Shown piece by piece: positions 7,261-12,802 of a stretch of 12,802 nucleotides of DNA (its first letter is position 1; each line of letters opens with the position of its first letter). This stretch comes from Lachnospiraceae bacterium UBA3814 (GTDB lineage Bacteria; Bacillota; Clostridia; Lachnospirales; Lachnospiraceae), in the NCBI GenBank assembly GCA_002368575.1, contig DFEA01000016.1, forward strand, positions 1-12,802, in the 5' to 3' direction. A program made the position numbers and the translations under genes. The notes beneath the pieces are model-generated. The model ran no database searches. It worked only from the letters and a program-made list of their open reading frames with translations, and was not told the DNA's origin.

Positions 7261-8572
7261 TGAAGAGGAGCTGCTTGTGCTCAATAATTATATGTATTTT
7301 AACTGTTCCTCACGCTACAGGTCTCTTGATGAAGCTTTAGAAGCCTATTCCTCGGGAGGTGAGAGCGGAAAAAGAGTATTTAAGGGAGAGAGCTTTAAGT
7401 ATGATGCCTGCGCGGGCCTGACAGAGGAGGATGCCGCCGATGTTTTTACAAGACTGGATAAAATGACTGCGAAGGGCGGTTCCATGGAGGGGCTGACTGT
7501 CGAACGGGTCCTGGATGAAGGCGGAGTAAAGGCGATCTGCGTAAAAAAGACCTCGGGAGAGGCGGCAGTGGTATTCAGGGGAACGGGCGGAACCTATGAG
7601 GCGTGGCTTGATAATGTCAGGGGAGAGTTCATCGTTGACACAAAGATGCAGAAAATGGCTGAGGACTTTGTAAAATATGACTGCGGTGAGTTTGAGGACC
7701 TGACTGTTTCGGGACATTCCAAGGGGGGAAATCTTGCACAGTTTGTTACGGTCACATGCGCGGACAGGATATCGAGATGTGTTTCCTTTGACGGACAGGG
7801 CTTTAACAGCGAATTTCTGAAGGTTCATGAAAAGGAGATAGAGAAGGCCAGGGATAAGATCCATTCTGTCTGTGCAAACAATGATTACGTGAATATACTC
7901 CTGAATTCCATCGCGGGAGAGACGGTATATATAAGAAACAAAGACAGCTCTCCCGTGGGCGCACACTGCAGCTATTCCCTGCTCAAATACGGAAAGTTTG
8001 ACGAAAACGGGATGGCAAAGAGGTATAAGCTGAATATACAGACTCCCTTTATCAGGGCCATGAATACGGTGGTTGATGGGATAGTGGGGGCGATAGACCT
8101 GCTTCCGGAAAACGGAAATGAGAGGATATCCGAGCTTTTGGGCTCGATAGTGGCTACTGTCTTCTGCTGCGAAAGGGAGACAAATAAGGTGGATGAGTGG
8201 CAGGAGATCAGGGATTCGGCAATGTCCGTATATAACTATGCCAGAGAGAGGCTGGGGATCTATGAGGATCCGGAGGGCGCCGTGAGCCTTTGCACAGAAA
8301 ATGTCCATATGGATTTCGACAGATTCTGTTCCGCGATAGGAAGCCTTGAGGATATAAGGGGGCAGCTGTCCTCAGGACTGGAAGCCGTGTATACGATACG
8401 TGAGGAGCTGAACAGTGACATCATAGCGGATATGTATCTGACAGTCACCATGGACAGGGTGAATGAAAGGATGAGGAGGGATCTGGAGAGCTTACATAAT
8501 ATTACAAAGGGATTAAACGATATCCTGATCATGTACCGGAGTAAGGAGCAGGAGCTTGCGGCGATGAGCTGA
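7247..8572 (+). CDS. DUF2974/Mbeg1-like alpha/beta-hydrolase with C-terminal WXG100-like tail (putative T7SS lipase effector)
   Basis: This 441-residue protein has an N-terminal alpha/beta-hydrolase of the lipase-like DUF2974 type (about 1-265). It has a strand-turn VVFRGTGG (108-115) that fits the oxyanion region, the nucleophile elbow GHSKGG with Ser158, Asp213 in CANNDYVNIL, and His240 in VGAHCSY, so the catalytic triad looks intact. Residues about 290-441 are helical. Their last 90 residues follow the WXG100 pattern of two helices and end MYRSKEQEL, but without a clear W-x-G. No signal peptide is present, so export would need the T7SS. A C-terminal targeting domain behind a lipase domain is the 'reverse' arrangement known for TslA of Staphylococcus aureus. 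The gene overlaps the VWA gene by 14 bases and has a GGGGAGAGGG ribosome site. The hydrolase fold is confident, secretion is likely, and the substrate (phospholipid or other ester) is unknown. Confidence 0.82.
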   Translation: MKGFSEEELLVLNNYMYFNCSSRYRSLDEALEAYSSGGESGKRVFKGESFKYDACAGLTEEDAADVFTRLDKMTAKGGSMEGLTVERVLDEGGVKAICVKKTSGEAAVVFRGTGGTYEAWLDNVRGEFIVDTKMQKMAEDFVKYDCGEFEDLTVSGHSKGGNLAQFVTVTCADRISRCVSFDGQGFNSEFLKVHEKEIEKARDKIHSVCANNDYVNILLNSIAGETVYIRNKDSSPVGAHCSYSLLKYGKFDENGMAKRYKLNIQTPFIRAMNTVVDGIVGAIDLLPENGNERISELLGSIVATVFCCERETNKVDEWQEIRDSAMSVYNYARERLGIYEDPEGAVSLCTENVHMDFDRFCSAIGSLEDIRGQLSSGLEAVYTIREELNSDIIADMYLTVTMDRVNERMRRDLESLHNITKGLNDILIMYRSKEQELAAMS

Positions 8573-8656
8573 ACCGTTACCGGTCGTACTTAAGGGCAAT
8601 CACTTAATACCCTCATAAACCCGGCGGGATATGCGGATCATAAGAAAGTCCGTATA

Positions 8657-8685
8657 TTGATTAAAAAACCGCTGCCTGATACAAT
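8657..8685 (+). promoter_or_regulatory. Predicted promoter of the methyltransferase-STAS gene
   Basis: TTGATT (8657-8662) and TACAAT (8680-8685) are 17 bp apart, with TG at 8677-8678 forming an extended -10. Transcription would begin near 8691, about 60 bases before the ATG at 8751. The site separates this gene from the T7SS operon. The rest of 8573-8656 shows no convincing terminator. Confidence 0.6.
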
Positions 8686-8686
8686 A

Positions 8687-8725
8687 GATCGGAATGCATT
8701 TTACAGGAAGTAATGCATATCGATC
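8687..8725 (+). repeat. Inverted repeat at the predicted transcription start
   Basis: ATGCATT at 8694-8700 is the inverse of AATGCAT at 8712-8718. Outside these, GATCG (8687-8691) pairs with CGATC (8721-8725) across a two-base mismatch on each side. The loop is 11 bases. The repeat begins right after the -10 and spans the predicted start site, so it fits an operator for a dimeric regulator better than an RNA stem, since the first outer bases would not be transcribed. Confidence 0.45.
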
Positions 8726-8750
8726 AAATTAAAGCAGGGAGATCCTTACA

Positions 8751-10037
8751 ATGAATGAAGAAAAAGAACTGAATATCAAGGTGAATCCAACATCCAACAC
8801 AGCAATAACAACGCTTATCATGCTGGCAAACGCCAAATATGAAAAGGCCCTGGAGATACTTGAAAAAATGGGTGTGGAAAAAGAAACGATATTTCATGGA
8901 GTGGATCCCGGTGACATGATAAACAGACCATCCGATATCGTAAGAGAGCTCCGCTATGTTGCTTTAAACAGAACTATTGAGGAAAGCGGACTGAAGACAC
9001 TGATCGATCTTCCATGCGGCTATACTCCAAAGGTATTTGAGTTTACAGAGAAGGGAATGCAGTATATAGGCTGCGATCTTCCGGCTGTAATAAATGATTT
9101 TTCGCCGATCATTGCATCCATGACTGATAATGAGCAGAAAAAACAGATCAGCTTCCGGATCGTTGATGTTACGAATTATGAAAGCATGAAGGCAGCGGCC
9201 GACCTGGCAGAAGGGCCTGTCTGCATCGCTACCGAGGGCCTGACCGTTTATCTGACCTCTGAAGAAACAAGGCAGCTCGGTGTAAATATAAGGCGTATCC
9301 TTTCCGAAAAAGGAGGCTGTTGGCTTAACGCGGACGTGGAAACCCTCGATTATTATATGGCGGTATTTCGGGCCGTTGCGGGAGACAGGGCGATGGAGCT
9401 TCTTGCGGCGGCAAGGAAGGGCTTCAGCGGACAGTCGGATACGGATCTTCATAAAAATAACGCGGCTGTCGTAAAAAGCTCAGGCGGGTCGCTCGCTACG
9501 GATTATGAGAAAATAGAAGCGCTATACAGATCAAGAGGACTTCTGGTGGAGAAGGTACCTTATTTCAGGGAGGACCTAAGGCTTCATCTTTTCGATGCCA
9601 TGACCGATGAGGAGATTGAGAGGCTTAAGGAAAATATGAAGCATGTGAACGTCTGGAAGATAACGCCGGACCCGGATTTTAAGGAAGAAGAGAATGCTGT
9701 CTGGGATTCATCGGAAGCGGACATAGATACGGAGCTTCCTTTTGAGGTAAAGAGCTCCCTCAGGGATGGACTGCTTGAAATGAGTATTCAGGGCCGCATG
9801 GATACGATCACGGCGCCACAGCTTCTGAAGCAGTTTCAGGAGGCCGGGGAAGGAATAACCGGTATTCATATTGATGTGAGCAGGATGGCATATGTCTCTT
9901 CAGCGGGGCTTCGTGTCCTCCTTATTATGTATAAGTCTCTTAAGGATAAGGATAGCTTTGAACTGACAGGCGTTAATGCCGCGATCCGTGAAATAATGGA
10001 AACGACAGGCTTTGACCAGTTTTTCTTAAAACCGTGA
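8751..10037 (+). CDS. LCM/PPM1-like SAM methyltransferase fused to a STAS domain
   Basis: This 428-residue protein has two parts. Residues about 10-305 look like a leucine-carboxyl-methyltransferase-type SAM-dependent methyltransferase: motif I LIDLPCGYTP (84-93), the acidic ribose-binding position in YIGCDLP (105-111), DVTN near 139-142, and CIATEGLTVYLTSEE (158-172), the family's typical EGLxxYL block. A charged linker leads to a C-terminal STAS domain (about 330-428). That domain has DVSRMAYVSSAGLRVLL (375-391), the anti-anti-sigma signature with a Ser (383/384) where SpoIIAA proteins are phosphorylated. STAS domains of this sort bind switch-type kinases. The methyl acceptor is unknown, because bacterial LCM-like enzymes act on varied substrates. 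It has its own promoter and a GGGAG ribosome site somewhat far (about 10 bases) from the ATG. Both domain calls are firm; how they work together is inference. Confidence 0.85.
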   Translation: MNEEKELNIKVNPTSNTAITTLIMLANAKYEKALEILEKMGVEKETIFHGVDPGDMINRPSDIVRELRYVALNRTIEESGLKTLIDLPCGYTPKVFEFTEKGMQYIGCDLPAVINDFSPIIASMTDNEQKKQISFRIVDVTNYESMKAAADLAEGPVCIATEGLTVYLTSEETRQLGVNIRRILSEKGGCWLNADVETLDYYMAVFRAVAGDRAMELLAAARKGFSGQSDTDLHKNNAAVVKSSGGSLATDYEKIEALYRSRGLLVEKVPYFREDLRLHLFDAMTDEEIERLKENMKHVNVWKITPDPDFKEEENAVWDSSEADIDTELPFEVKSSLRDGLLEMSIQGRMDTITAPQLLKQFQEAGEGITGIHIDVSRMAYVSSAGLRVLLIMYKSLKDKDSFELTGVNAAIREIMETTGFDQFFLKP

Positions 10038-10122
10038 ATGCGGGAGCGGAGTAAACCTAAGGAGAACCCACGCCGCCATGCGTAAAGCCCGGACTATTCT
10101 TTTATATGCAATTCGGGAGCTT

Positions 10123-10133
10123 TATGGTACAAT
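10123..10133 (+). promoter_or_regulatory. Predicted extended -10 promoter of the PAP2 gene
   Basis: TATGGTACAAT carries a TG-n extended -10 with TACAAT at 10128-10133. The -35 position about 17 bp upstream (10105-10110) is poor, which is usual for extended -10 promoters. The start would be near 10140, about 55 bases before the ATG. The same 18-base block recurs in near-identical form before the AAA-ATPase gene at 11650-11667. Confidence 0.5.
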
Positions 10134-10194
10134 ACGGGTGGTCAGGGGGTAAAAGCACAGGGCAGAAGCTCCTGAACGGGAGGAGAAAAGCATT

Positions 10195-11136
10195 ATGGAT
10201 ATTCAGTATTTGTTATGGCTTCAGGGTATCAGAAATGCAACAGGCGGAATGTTTGACGAGTTTTTCAACGGAGTGTCCAAATTTGCGGTGGACATTATGC
10301 CGTTTCTGCCTTTTGTGGTCTTCTGGTGCGCGAATAAGAAGTGGGGATATCGTTTTATTACCTCATGGGCTCTCGGCGAGATCATTAACAGCATAATCAA
10401 GCTTACGGTGTGTGCGTACCGCCCATGGATAAGGTCAGAGCTTATAGAGCCGGCCGGGGATTCAAAGGTCGCGGCAACGGGATATTCGTTCCCAAGCGGC
10501 CATACAGTGGCTGCCACCGTCACATACGGGACTACTGTCGTATGGCAGAAGGATAAGAGAAGATGGCTTGCCGTTCTTTGCGGTGTACTGATAGCAATGA
10601 CAGGATTCTCAAGAAATTATCTGGGGGTACATACGCCGCAGGATGTTATCGTGGGTTTCTGCGAGGCAGTCATCATCATAGTTATTACGGGAATAGTGCA
10701 GAAAAAAACAGACGGCAATGAGAGGCTTGCTGATATCCTTACATTTGCGGGAGCAGCCGCGGTAGTTCTGGCGCTTGTTTACATCATATTAAAGCCCTAT
10801 CCCATGGACTATGTTGACGGAAAGCTTCTGGTAGATCCGCAGCTCATGATGAACGATTCCTTCAAGGCCTGCGGCTTCTGCCTGGGATTTCTGCTCGGAA
10901 GCTACCTTGACAGGCATTATCTGAAATACAGGATCCCGGCAGGAAAAGCTGAGCTGCCGATGCTGACCTGTATAGGTGCTGCGATCATGTTCGGCTGGAG
11001 GGAATGGTTTGCACCGGCAACCGTTACCGCCGCGTTAGGAGGTCACTGGGGAAATATGGCAGCCCATTTTATAATGGTGATGTTTGCAATGACCATCTGG
11101 CCGATGGTAATTACCAAAACCTGTGAGAAAGGATGA
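10195..11136 (+). CDS. PAP2-superfamily membrane phosphatase
   Basis: This 313-residue integral membrane protein has all three phosphatidic-acid-phosphatase type 2 motifs: K69-x6-R76-P77 (KLTVCAYRP), P100-S-G-H103, and S139-R-x5-H146-x3-D150. H103 and H146 are the expected catalytic pair. Hydrophobic segments occur at about 35-46, 125-137, 152-168, 182-199, 224-237, 255-267 and 287-306, so several membrane helices follow the catalytic core; this C-terminal half is longer than in the shortest PAP2 proteins. Substrates in this family include undecaprenyl pyrophosphate, phosphatidic acid and phosphatidylglycerol phosphate; the sequence does not decide among them. The ATG at 10195 has a strong GGGAGGAG site nine bases upstream. 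It appears to be a single-gene unit with its own promoter. Confidence 0.92.
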   Translation: MDIQYLLWLQGIRNATGGMFDEFFNGVSKFAVDIMPFLPFVVFWCANKKWGYRFITSWALGEIINSIIKLTVCAYRPWIRSELIEPAGDSKVAATGYSFPSGHTVAATVTYGTTVVWQKDKRRWLAVLCGVLIAMTGFSRNYLGVHTPQDVIVGFCEAVIIIVITGIVQKKTDGNERLADILTFAGAAAVVLALVYIILKPYPMDYVDGKLLVDPQLMMNDSFKACGFCLGFLLGSYLDRHYLKYRIPAGKAELPMLTCIGAAIMFGWREWFAPATVTAALGGHWGNMAAHFIMVMFAMTIWPMVITKTCEKG

Positions 11137-11181
11137 TTTTGCAAAATACGGCGTCATACATGTGATCGAGGATAATTATCC
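11136..11181. repeat. Two short perfect palindromes after the PAP2 gene
   Basis: ATTTTGCAAAAT (11136-11147) overlaps the last base of the PAP2 stop, and GGATAATTATCC lies at 11170-11181. Both are perfect 12-bp palindromes. They could be binding sites of dimeric regulators; in AT-rich intergenic DNA at least one may be chance. Confidence 0.35.
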
Positions 11182-11197
11182 GGGATCTGCATATGAG

Positions 11198-11293
11198 TTA
11201 CCATTCATGGGGCATGATGGAACTGCCGGATACTGACCGGAGCTTGCTCAAAGGCAGTATCCGGCAGTTTCATCATGAAGCCGTGAATGGTGA
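11198..11293. repeat. Long near-perfect inverted repeat (large hairpin)
   Basis: The inner arms 11221-11235 and 11255-11269 are exact complements over 15 bp. A G-T wobble and then 7 further pairs (11213-11219 with 11271-11277) extend the stem. After a small GG/AAG internal loop, 11201-11210 pairs with 11281-11290 with one wobble, and three weaker pairs reach 11198/11293. The loop is 19 bases (11236-11254). There is no T-tract on either side, so it is not a standard intrinsic terminator, although it could still stop or stabilise the PAP2 transcript. It could also be a small palindromic mobile repeat; no target duplication was seen. Confidence 0.7.
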
Positions 11294-11297
11294 TCAT

Positions 11298-11327
11298 ATT
11301 AAAAGCCGGAATAATTTATTAAAAGCC
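11298..11327 (+). repeat. 10-bp direct repeat with 20-bp periodicity
   Basis: ATTAAAAGCC occurs at 11298-11307 and again at 11318-11327, exactly two DNA turns apart, just upstream of the glycosyltransferase remnant. It fits a regulator binding to one face of DNA, perhaps the old control site of that gene. A local duplication is an alternative. Confidence 0.4.
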
Positions 11328-11359
11328 ATCTGCGTAAAAATAACAGGGAGCCGTTTTAT

Positions 11360-11530
11360 ATGAAAAAAAGTCTGCACATATTGTTTATGCTCGATTTTTT
11401 CAGCTTTTTCGGCGGAACGGAATACATAAACTATAACCTCCTTGCGGGGCTTAAGGAGCTGGGACATGACAGGTGCCTTAGAGAATATGAGAAGGTATTT
11501 CTTGAGCTTGCGGGAAGCGGCGGGGAGTGA
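11360..11530 (+). pseudogene. Glycosyltransferase remnant with large in-frame internal deletion
   Basis: A 56-codon reading frame starts at ATG 11360, about ten bases after a GGGAG site. Its first 37 residues (MKKSLHILFMLDFFSFFGGT onward, to LAGLKELGHD) are the typical opening of a GT-B glycosyltransferase of family 4 type: the first Rossmann strand, a glycine loop with GGTE, and the helix leading to ELGHxV. Right after GHD it switches to CLREYEKVFLELAGSGGE, which reads like the charged C-terminal helix of such an enzyme. The several hundred residues of the acceptor and nucleotide-sugar domains are missing, so it cannot be active. The likely join is near 11470. A true small protein is possible but unlikely. 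Confidence 0.65.
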
Positions 11531-11621
11531 GGGAGCGGGTGACTCCGTGATATGCTTTGAGCTTTAACGCGGAAGGTCACCGGACAGCCCCTCTGAGCTT
11601 ATACGGGTAAGTCCTTTATCG

Positions 11622-11652
11622 AAACAGGCGGTCTTTTCAGGCCGCCTGTTTT
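11622..11652 (+). terminator. Intrinsic (Rho-independent) terminator
   Basis: AAACAGGCGG (11622-11631) pairs with CCGCCTGTTT (11642-11651) over ten bases, with a ten-base loop and a short T-run TTTT at 11649-11652. This is a GC-rich stem with a U-tract in the + direction, and it would end transcription coming from the glycosyltransferase remnant. The stem is AT-closed on its outer side with A's opposite the T's, so partial function in the reverse direction is possible. Confidence 0.75.
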
Positions 11653-11662
11653 ATGGTACGAT
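11634..11662 (+). promoter_or_regulatory. Predicted promoter overlapping the terminator
   Basis: TTTTCA (11634-11639) in the loop of the terminator lies 17 bp from TACGAT (11657-11662), which has TG at 11654-11655 as an extended -10. Transcription would begin near 11668, about 65 bases before the AAA-ATPase start. The block TTTATGGTACGATACAGG at 11650-11667 matches 16 of 18 bases of the PAP2 promoter region. Confidence 0.5.
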
Positions 11663-11733
11663 ACAGGACAGGAAGCGGTATATTTGTCGTAAAAGATAAA
11701 CGGGAGATATCAAAACTCCGGAGGAGACGAAAT

Positions 11734-12802
11734 ATGGCTAAAGCGAGGACGGTTGCGATCGGGGTGCAGGATTTTGTGCAGCTTCGGGAGAATAAATATT
11801 TTTATATAGATAAGACTTCCTTTATCAGAGATTGGTGGGAATCAGGAGACGCTGTGACCCTTATAACCCGTCCGAGGCGCTTTGGAAAGACCCTTAACAT
11901 GAGCATGCTTGAGTGCTTCTTTTCCGATAAGTACGCGGACAGGGGAGATCTGTTTGAGGGGCTTAAGGTCTGGGAGGATGAGGAGCTTCGCGCTCTTCAG
12001 GGGACTTACCCGGTGATCTTTCTGTCATTTGCGGGGATCAAGTATATAAACTATAAGGATGCAAGAAAGGCGATAAACAGCCTTATCGCGCAGCTGTACA
12101 ACAGCTATGACTCTATGCTGCGGGATGAAAGGTTTACAGCCGCGGATCGGAAGCAGTTTCTTTCTGTATCCGGGGATATGGACGATACAACGGCTGCCAT
12201 GTCACTTAACAGGCTTTGCGAGTGGCTGTACCGTTACTACGGGAAAAAGTGCATCATCCTGCTTGATGAATACGATACCCCCATGCAGGAGGCCTGGGTG
12301 AACGGATACTGGAAGGAGCTTGTGGCGTATACAAGGGCTCTTTTCAATAACAGCTTCAAGACCAACCCATCCTTGGAGAGGGCGGTAATGACCGGGATCA
12401 CAAGAGTGAGTAAGGAATCCATTTTTTCCGATCTAAATAACCTTACCGTAGTTACTACTACCTCTGACAGGTATGCCACAGCCTTCGGGTTTACGGAGGA
12501 GGAGGTATTTGCCGCCATGGATGAGCAGGGCATGGGAGAGGAAGAGAAGGAAAAAGTGAGGTTCTGGTATGACGGCTTTACCTTCGGTAGGATTACGGAT
12601 ATTTATAATCCCTGGTCGGTAACTTTATATCTTGATGAAAGAAAATTTGACACCTACTGGGCCAATACCAGCGGAAACGGGCTGGTGAGCAAGCTTATAA
12701 GAGAGGGAGATAAGAATCTTAAATATCATTTTGAGGATCTTCTTAACGGGAAGGAGATAGAGGCGAAGATAGACGAACAGATCGTATACGGAGATCTGAG
12801 CG
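11734..12802 (+). CDS. AAA-ATPase-like/DUF1703 family protein (5' part, cut by window end)
   Basis: The frame is open from ATG 11734 to the window end (356 codons visible), with a strong CCGGAGGAG site before the start. The family is recognised by the opening IGVQDFVQLRENKYFYIDKT, the variant Walker A RPRRFGKT (46-53), FLSFAGIKY (96-104), Walker B CIILLDEYDTP (173-183), GITRVSKESIFSDLNNL (221-237) and FWYDGFTFG (277-285). Full-length members are about 500-580 residues and end in a PD-(D/E)xK nuclease-like DUF1703 domain, which would lie beyond the edge. These genes are often present in many copies in Lachnospiraceae and Bacteroidetes genomes; their role is not established, though a nuclease or defence function has been suggested from the fold. 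Nothing here shows a break or frameshift. Confidence 0.9.
   Translation, partial: MAKARTVAIGVQDFVQLRENKYFYIDKTSFIRDWWESGDAVTLITRPRRFGKTLNMSMLECFFSDKYADRGDLFEGLKVWEDEELRALQGTYPVIFLSFAGIKYINYKDARKAINSLIAQLYNSYDSMLRDERFTAADRKQFLSVSGDMDDTTAAMSLNRLCEWLYRYYGKKCIILLDEYDTPMQEAWVNGYWKELVAYTRALFNNSFKTNPSLERAVMTGITRVSKESIFSDLNNLTVVTTTSDRYATAFGFTEEEVFAAMDEQGMGEEEKEKVRFWYDGFTFGRITDIYNPWSVTLYLDERKFDTYWANTSGNGLVSKLIREGDKNLKYHFEDLLNGKEIEAKIDEQIVYGDLS

Noticed and set aside
7337..8308. Open frame of 323 codons on the - strand inside the lipase gene
   Set aside because: It is antisense to a gene with clear catalytic motifs, has a composition typical of an antisense shadow (Cys/His/Arg/Leu rich, no recognisable motif) and no good ribosome site.
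8573..8656. Possible terminator after the T7SS operon
   Set aside because: Only weak stems (ACCG/CGGT, AGGG/CCCT) with no T-tract are visible, so a terminator cannot be supported.
8964..9452. 162-codon frame on the - strand in the methyltransferase gene
   Set aside because: It is a shadow of a gene with recognisable SAM-binding motifs; no independent evidence.
10038..10120. Possible terminator after the methyltransferase-STAS gene
   Set aside because: GC-rich blocks are present but do not form a convincing stem followed by T residues.
10106..10396. 96-codon + strand frame overlapping the PAP2 start
   Set aside because: It starts in the promoter block, has no ribosome site and reads through the PAP2 gene in another frame; PAP2 has a strong ribosome site and all family motifs.
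11198..11530. Insertion sequence or transposon explaining the long inverted repeat and broken gene
   Set aside because: No transposase frame, no target-site duplication and no long terminal repeats were seen, so a mobile element cannot be claimed.

Overview
The window looks like a low-to-mid GC Firmicute, most likely a Clostridia/Lachnospiraceae-type anaerobe. This is inferred from the type VIIb secretion (T7SSb) genes, the AAA-ATPase-like/DUF1703 family gene at the right edge, heavy use of AGG/AGA and ATA codons, strong purine-rich Shine-Dalgarno sites and extended -10 promoters. Every credible gene is on the + strand. The species cannot be named from the sequence alone.

Positions 1-206 are an upstream control region: a good sigma-A-type promoter with an extended -10 at 62-90, a 10-bp hairpin at 97-121 that would sit at the very 5' end of the transcript, and a leader of about 85 nt that ends without a visible Shine-Dalgarno site.

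Positions 207-8572 are a tightly packed, probably co-transcribed T7SSb operon. In order it holds the EssC motor ATPase (two FHA-like modules, two membrane segments, three ATPase domains), a ubiquitin-like YukD/EsaB protein, four WXG100 proteins in two pairs, a von Willebrand A (VWA) protein with an intact metal-binding motif and one membrane segment, and an alpha/beta-hydrolase (DUF2974/Mbeg1-like) with a complete Ser-Asp-His triad and a helical, WXG100-like C-terminal tail. Genes overlap or are a few bases apart except for one 69-bp gap. EssA, EssB and EsaA are not in the window. The best working model is that EssC exports WXG100 pairs together with the lipase-like effector, whose tail is at the C-terminus as in the 'reverse' T7SS lipase TslA of Staphylococcus aureus. 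The VWA protein would be an accessory or replacement membrane component.

Positions 8573-11136 hold two separately promoted genes: a leucine-carboxyl-methyltransferase-like protein fused to a STAS (anti-anti-sigma) domain, and a PAP2-family integral membrane phosphatase. Each has its own predicted promoter.

Positions 11137-11733 are a degraded or regulatory stretch. It contains a near-palindrome of about 95 nt, a 10-bp direct repeat with 20-bp periodicity, a 56-codon in-frame deletion remnant of a glycosyltransferase, and an intrinsic terminator whose loop and U-tract overlap the next promoter. Positions 11734-12802 are the 5' part of an AAA-ATPase-like/DUF1703 gene cut by the window edge. 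No tRNA, rRNA, CRISPR array or insertion sequence was seen.
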